Source: Bacillus_AB infantis_C
GTDB taxonomy: Bacteria > Bacillota > Bacilli > Bacillales > Cytobacillaceae
Direction: 5' to 3'
DNA: 64,000 nt
NCBI RefSeq assembly: GCF_050107595.1
Contig: NZ_JBNILH010000004.1
Span: forward strand, 372,001 to 436,000
Shown here: in pieces, positions 60,672 through 64,000 of the stretch
How positions within the stretch are numbered: the stretch's first letter is position 1
Layout of the letters: the number at the start of each line of letters is the position of its first letter
The notes under the pieces: generated by a model
Databases searched by the model: none
The model's input: only the letters and a program-made list of their open reading frames with translations
Told to the model about the DNA's origin: nothing
Program-made: the position numbers and the translations under genes

Positions 60672-61937
60672 TTAATTATGCGGCTGGTAGTCTGTTATCA
60701 GCCATTTTCCATTGATCAGCTTATAAGTGACTACTAAGGTGAGGCTTCCATATAAGTCGGTGGTTTGATCCTGTTTTAATTGATAGGTGGTGCTGTTGAT
60801 CTTTTGAACGGAAAATGGTGTTTGTTCTACAAAAAACACGGGTGAATCTTTTGGCACGGCATGCAGGCCGTCTGCTTTTTCTTTAAGGCGGTGGCTGAAT
60901 ATATCCTCAATTATCCCCCTGTCCATGATTCCGGTAAACTGTGCATAATAGTCTTCCTTTGTACGTAATGAGGTGTAAAGATGGTCGTTTGCTATATCCA
61001 AATCTTCTCCTTTACCCTTTACAGTTGCTTTGAATTGGACCAGCATTGCTTTGGCTTCTGATTCAGATAGAGCTGGAATTTCGCTCTCTTTTTCATCTTC
61101 CTTTGTATCCTGCTGGTTTTCTTTTTCTGTATTTTGCTCGGCAGTTTCTTTTTCTGTGTCTGCCTGTTCTTCTTTATCGGTTTGTTCTTCCTGGTTGCTG
61201 GTTTCTTCCTTGCTGCTTTCTTGTTCAGTCTGGTTATCTTTTTGTTCTATAGGCTCTTTGCTTGTTTCATTTTTGCCGGCCTCGGCATCCAGCCTGGCGA
61301 TTTCCCCCTCGAGATAAGACAGATGTCCTTTTTCTGTTATGATCGAATCGACGATCTTCAGAAAATCCCCCTCGGACATAGATCCTTCTTTTTCAACGAT
61401 TTGATAGAAGCCTTCGTCCTGCCAATACAGGGACGAGTGCTGTTCGGATTTGTGATAGGTGCTTCCCTGAAGGTCCGATGCTAACGGGATGCTGGTTATC
61501 TCTGCCCCGCCGGTATCGACTTTGGCTTTTTGCATGGTGTATGTGAAGTATTCTTCCTCGTTTCCTTCTTTGACGTATAGCTGCTGATACATCTCCCCAT
61601 TGGTCTTTACGTGGACGGACACGTATCCTTCGGGTATGAATCCAGGTATAATCAATTCCGGTTTCTTGTCTGCAGCTGGCGGCTCTTCTTTTTCATGGCC
61701 AGCGTTCTGATCTGGCTCGTTCACGGTGGCCAGCTGGTAAACACCCGCTGAGGAAAGAAAAATGAATGCGGCTGTCAGGAGGACGGGAGCGAAGCGGCGC
61801 TTTGGTTCTTTTCTGGCCTTCCTGCTTCTGCTTTGTACGTGGTCCATCACGTTTTTCTTCATTTCTTCACTGAATGTGAAATCTGCCAGCTCGTCCTCAT
61901 ACATGTGGTTTTTCGCTTTTTGCATTTCCTTTTCCAT
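60672..61937 (-). CDS. Anti-sigma factor with long acidic linker
   Basis: 421 residues. Cytoplasmic N terminus (about 1-47) able to hold the sigma factor, one membrane segment (about 49-69), a DUF4367-like extracellular domain (about 95-205; PEGYVSVHV, SLYWQDEGFYQIV), then a ~65-residue E/Q/T/K-rich linker, then a C-terminal domain (about 280-421) of NTF2-like look ending in LINGKWLITDYQPHN. Overlaps the sigma gene by 41 bp, and AAAGGAGAG precedes its ATG. It should bind the ECF factor until an envelope signal releases it. Confidence 0.85.
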   Translation of the reverse strand: MEKEMQKAKNHMYEDELADFTFSEEMKKNVMDHVQSRSRKARKEPKRRFAPVLLTAAFIFLSSAGVYQLATVNEPDQNAGHEKEEPPAADKKPELIIPGFIPEGYVSVHVKTNGEMYQQLYVKEGNEEEYFTYTMQKAKVDTGGAEITSIPLASDLQGSTYHKSEQHSSLYWQDEGFYQIVEKEGSMSEGDFLKIVDSIITEKGHLSYLEGEIARLDAEAGKNETSKEPIEQKDNQTEQESSKEETSNQEEQTDKEEQADTEKETAEQNTEKENQQDTKEDEKESEIPALSESEAKAMLVQFKATVKGKGEDLDIANDHLYTSLRTKEDYYAQFTGIMDRGIIEDIFSHRLKEKADGLHAVPKDSPVFFVEQTPFSVQKINSTTYQLKQDQTTDLYGSLTLVVTYKLINGKWLITDYQPHN

Positions 61938-62439
61938 CGTATCCTCTCCTTTCTGACATCGCTTCTTTCAGCAGTTTTTTTCCTCTGGCCACCCTTGCTT
62001 TCACCGTGTTCAGGTTGATTTTGCAGATGTCGCTGATTTCCTTTTGGGTGCATTCCTGAAAGTAATATAAATAGATGATTTCCCTGATCTTTACCGGAAG
62101 CTGGAAGACTTCCTCGAGTACCTCATCGCGCTCAGCTTTTTCCATCAGCTCCTTTTCAGGGCTGGATTGAAATACGGAGGTCACAAAATCTCCCACGACC
62201 ATTTTTCGGTGATGCCAGCTTTTCAAATAGTCTTTGCAGTGGTTGACGGCGATTCTATAAAGCCAGGTCTGCAGACCTGATTTTCCTTGGAATGAGTTAA
62301 GATTTTCATAGCATTTTATAAAGATTTCCTGGGCCAGGTCTTCTGCTGTCTGGCGGTTCCTTACGTAGGAATACGCGAGATGGAGTACGTCTGTCCCATA
62401 CTGGTCCATCAGTTCTGATATCGTATCATGCCGATCCAT
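61897..62439 (-). CDS. ECF-type RNA polymerase sigma factor
   Basis: 180 residues. Sigma-2 region (about 20-85; YVRNRQTAEDLAQEIFIKCYENL, in two blocks) and sigma-4 region (about 115-165; LPVKIREIIYLYYFQECTQKEIS, in two blocks). Directs polymerase to envelope or stress genes when freed from the anti-sigma factor downstream. AAAGGGGG precedes the ATG. Similar to SigM/SigX-type factors, but the exact ortholog cannot be fixed here. Confidence 0.92.
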   Translation of the reverse strand: MDRHDTISELMDQYGTDVLHLAYSYVRNRQTAEDLAQEIFIKCYENLNSFQGKSGLQTWLYRIAVNHCKDYLKSWHHRKMVVGDFVTSVFQSSPEKELMEKAERDEVLEEVFQLPVKIREIIYLYYFQECTQKEISDICKINLNTVKARVARGKKLLKEAMSERRGYDGKGNAKSEKPHV

Positions 62440-62523
62440 GCTGTTCCCCCTTTCCTGCAGTGCTTGGTTCTTATGTTTAGACGATTTGCGGGTGTGGAAG
62501 GTTATGTTTTTTTGTATTTTTAT

Positions 62524-62631
62524 GGTACCAGGTAGCCTTCGTGGACACTTTCGGCAGTTTTATCTTTTTGTGGTACCAGGTAGCCTCTATGGACACTTTG
62601 GATACATTTGTCTTTTTATGATACCAGGTAC
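62524..62631. repeat. Family A repeat array A6 (two units), 3' of the RAYT
   Basis: GGTACCAGGTAGCCT (62524, 62572) and GATACCAGGTA (62620), exactly 48 bp apart. Direct orientation. Its end is 11 bp from the RAYT stop codon. Confidence 0.9.
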
Positions 62632-62642
62632 GCGTGCTGTCA

Positions 62643-63179
62643 TTACTGCCCGGTTTTTATAAATTTATCATAGTTTGCAGAGGATGGTTCTTTGAAGTGG
62701 GAGAGGATGTAGTCTGTGTGGATGAGCGGGTCTTTGTGCTTTTGAGTGTAGGTGCGGCAGCTGCTCCAGGGGTAATCTTCCGGGTTTTTGACGATTTTCG
62801 CTGCTACGGGGTTGAGGTGGATGTATTTGCTGACGTCCAGTTCGTATTTGCGGGAGTCGATCCATTCTGCACCGTAGCGGTTTTCGAAGACGTGACCATT
62901 GTAGCCATATTTCTTATTGAAGTACCTGGCATAGTTATAGTGGATCAATTGAATGATGGTGCCTGTCGGGGAGTCGATGGTTTCGATTTGGAGGTGGAGA
63001 TGGTTGGTCATCAGGCAGTAGGCGTGGAGGGTAAATGGGTATTTCTTTTTGGTTTCTCTTAAAAGCTTTAAATATACCTGATAGTCGCCTGGGTCGTAGA
63101 ACAGTGTGGATTTCCGGATTCCTCTGCTCGTGATATGGTATTTGGCGCCTGGGAACCAGTTGCGTTGTTTTCTGGGCAA
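62643..63179 (-). mobile_element. REP-associated tyrosine transposase (RAYT, Y1_Tnp family)
   Basis: 178 residues, intact. N-terminal GAKYHITSRG and the HUH metal motif H60-L-H62 (MTNHLHLQ) mark the IS200-like Y1 transposase fold. NYARYFNKKYG (82-92) carries the likely catalytic tyrosine (Y83 or Y86), and DYPWSS (135-140) is characteristic of RAYTs. RAYTs are single-copy and process or spread REP-type palindromes rather than themselves. TTG start with AAAGGAGT about 9 nt upstream. Flanked by family A arrays A6 (3') and A7 (5') in opposite orientation, which points to family A as its substrate. Confidence 0.92.
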
Positions 63180-63290
63180 ATGTGTTCACTCCTTTGATTT
63201 TTTAATAGAGGAAGATGGTGCGCGGAGAAGGGGGTTAGGGAGGATTTCTACTTCGGTGGGGAATTTTCCTTCTTAATTATAAAAAATGAA

Positions 63291-63326
63291 AGAAGGATAC
63301 TGCTGTTTGGGCAGTATCCTTCTTTT
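63291..63326. terminator. Bidirectional terminator upstream of the RAYT
   Basis: AGAAGGATACTGC / GCAGTATCCTTCT with a 7-nt loop and A/T flanks. It likely ends the gene entering from the right edge. Confidence 0.85.
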
Positions 63327-63330
63327 AGAT

Positions 63331-63547
63331 AGTACCAGGTACAGTGAAAGGACATTTTGGCATGTGTTGTCCATGGAGGGTACCTGGTACCATGAAAAGA
63401 CACTTATGGCTGTTTTGTCCACCGATGATACCTGGTACCATGAAAAGACACTCTGGCCTGTTTTGTCCACCTATGTTACCTGGTACCGTGAAAAGACACT
63501 TTTGGCCGTTATGTCCACGGATGGTACCTGGTACCGGATTTTGGTAC
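63331..63547. repeat. Family A repeat array A7 (four units, inverted), 5' of the RAYT
   Basis: TACCAGGTAC at about 63333, then TACCTGGTACC at 63380, 63429, 63477 and 63525, with steps of 47-49 bp. Units read GAAAAGACACTT then TTTTGTCCACNNATG. Inverted relative to A6; the longest array in the window. A further GGTACC follows at 63542. Confidence 0.9.
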
Positions 63548-63556
63548 CGAATTTTG

Positions 63557-64000
63557 TTATGGCTGAGGGAAGAGGTGTCCCCATTTTTGTTTGAGCAGTT
63601 CCAGGAGGAAGTTGGCCAGGTCCCGGAGTTTTTCTTTGATGCGCTCTTCTTTTTCATCTTTTATTGGAGAAGGAATTTCTTCCCCTTGCGAGTTGGTAAA
63701 TAGGATATCTGAAGTGTCTACATGCTTGCCGACGCTCCATTTTTGTACGTTTTCGGCGCCTCTGATTTCAGCTATTTTGTCGCTGTCGATGAGAACTTCT
63801 TTGACTTCGGTTCCTGTGAAGTCAACAATGCTGTCATGGGCAGCCGATTTGATGATGACCTTAGTCTTCTTCAGGCCTTCCCCTTTAAGGGTGACGTTTT
63901 TCTTGACCCAGATGCCTTCTTTGATTTCAGAAGCAGCATCCATTATCACCAATGCATTTTTCTCGTTGACAGTAAGCTTTTTCGCTTTGTAGCCAACCAG
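63557..64000 (-). CDS. 3' part of a surface-type protein leaving the window
   Basis: The frame is open from the right edge for 147 codons to the stop at 63557. It contains KKNVTLKGEGLKKTKVIIKS and short beta-strand repeats (AHDSIVDFTGTEVKEVLI), as in beta-helix or right-handed repeat surface proteins, then a charged helical C terminus (EERIKEKLRDLANFLLELL). The 5' end is outside the window. Given the neighbours it could be another wall-bound protein, but no SLH domain is visible in the part seen. Confidence 0.65.
   Translation of the reverse strand: MVGYKAKKLTVNEKNALVIMDAASEIKEGIWVKKNVTLKGEGLKKTKVIIKSAAHDSIVDFTGTEVKEVLIDSDKIAEIRGAENVQKWSVGKHVDTSDILFTNSQGEEIPSPIKDEKEERIKEKLRDLANFLLELLKQKWGHLFPQP

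Noticed and set aside
62643..63179. Full IS200/IS605 insertion sequence
   Set aside because: No tnpB, no subterminal IS200-type hairpin ends, and the protein has RAYT features (YPWSS tail) rather than TnpA length and ends.
63331..63547. CRISPR array
   Set aside because: The period is regular, but the whole 48-bp unit is conserved, there are no unique spacers, and no cas gene is present.

Overview
The window looks like chromosome of a low-to-moderate G+C member of the Bacillaceae, near Bacillus infantis, Cytobacillus or Mesobacillus. The reasons are strong AGGAGG ribosome sites, frequent TTG and GTG starts, a PyrR-type pyrimidine attenuator, cre-like boxes, B. subtilis-style frl genes, SLH surface proteins and a GAF-STAS stressosome-type protein. 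No rRNA, tRNA, CRISPR array, prophage or canonical IS element was seen. The only transposase-like gene is an intact single-copy RAYT at 62.6-63.2 kb.

Layout. 0-3.6 kb: XRE regulator with small membrane protein, secreted M14 carboxypeptidase, LysM protein, phosphoribosyltransferase-like protein. 3.7-6.7 kb: codB-codA behind a PyrR-type leader. 6.9-8.1 kb: an SGNH hydrolase gene flanked by two arrays of short repeats with a 21-bp period. 8.4-24.6 kb: a surface-polysaccharide locus. It has two tandem exported beta-helix proteins on the + strand and, convergent to them, a nine-gene minus-strand operon. That operon holds two GT4 glycosyltransferases, a methyltransferase fused to a long coiled coil, a giant CgeB-like glycosyltransferase, a heparinase-like lyase, an alpha/beta-hydrolase-like protein, a UDP-ManNAc dehydrogenase and a TagGH-like ABC exporter. 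25.1-26.5 kb: SLH protein. 26.8-31.8 kb: frlC-A-B-D-R for fructoselysine use, with two matching operator candidates. 32-36 kb: small membrane protein and lipoproteins, and an FAD-linked oxidase behind a perfect palindrome. 36.1-42.9 kb: sorbitol operon srlD-regulator-gutM-srlA-srlE-srlB-fsa-HAD phosphatase.

43-53 kb is accessory in character: palindromic repeat clusters, an MntA-HepT toxin-antitoxin pair, a decayed HRDC fragment, an orphan GAF-STAS protein, a PadR/DUF2812 pair and several unrecognised genes. One of these is a 62-codon lipoprotein frame that lacks an ATG, GTG or TTG start.

53-64 kb: MFS drug exporter, two paralogous SLH proteins, an SLH-anchored 5'-nucleotidase, an ECF sigma/anti-sigma pair, the RAYT, and the 3' end of a further gene. 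Six of the seven arrays of a 48-bp-period repeat (family A) lie in the intergenic gaps of this stretch. The two that flank the RAYT are in opposite orientation, which suggests that the RAYT and family A form a REP/REPIN-like system. The other proposal worth testing is a Gram-positive version of the WbdD-type chain-length ruler in the polysaccharide operon.
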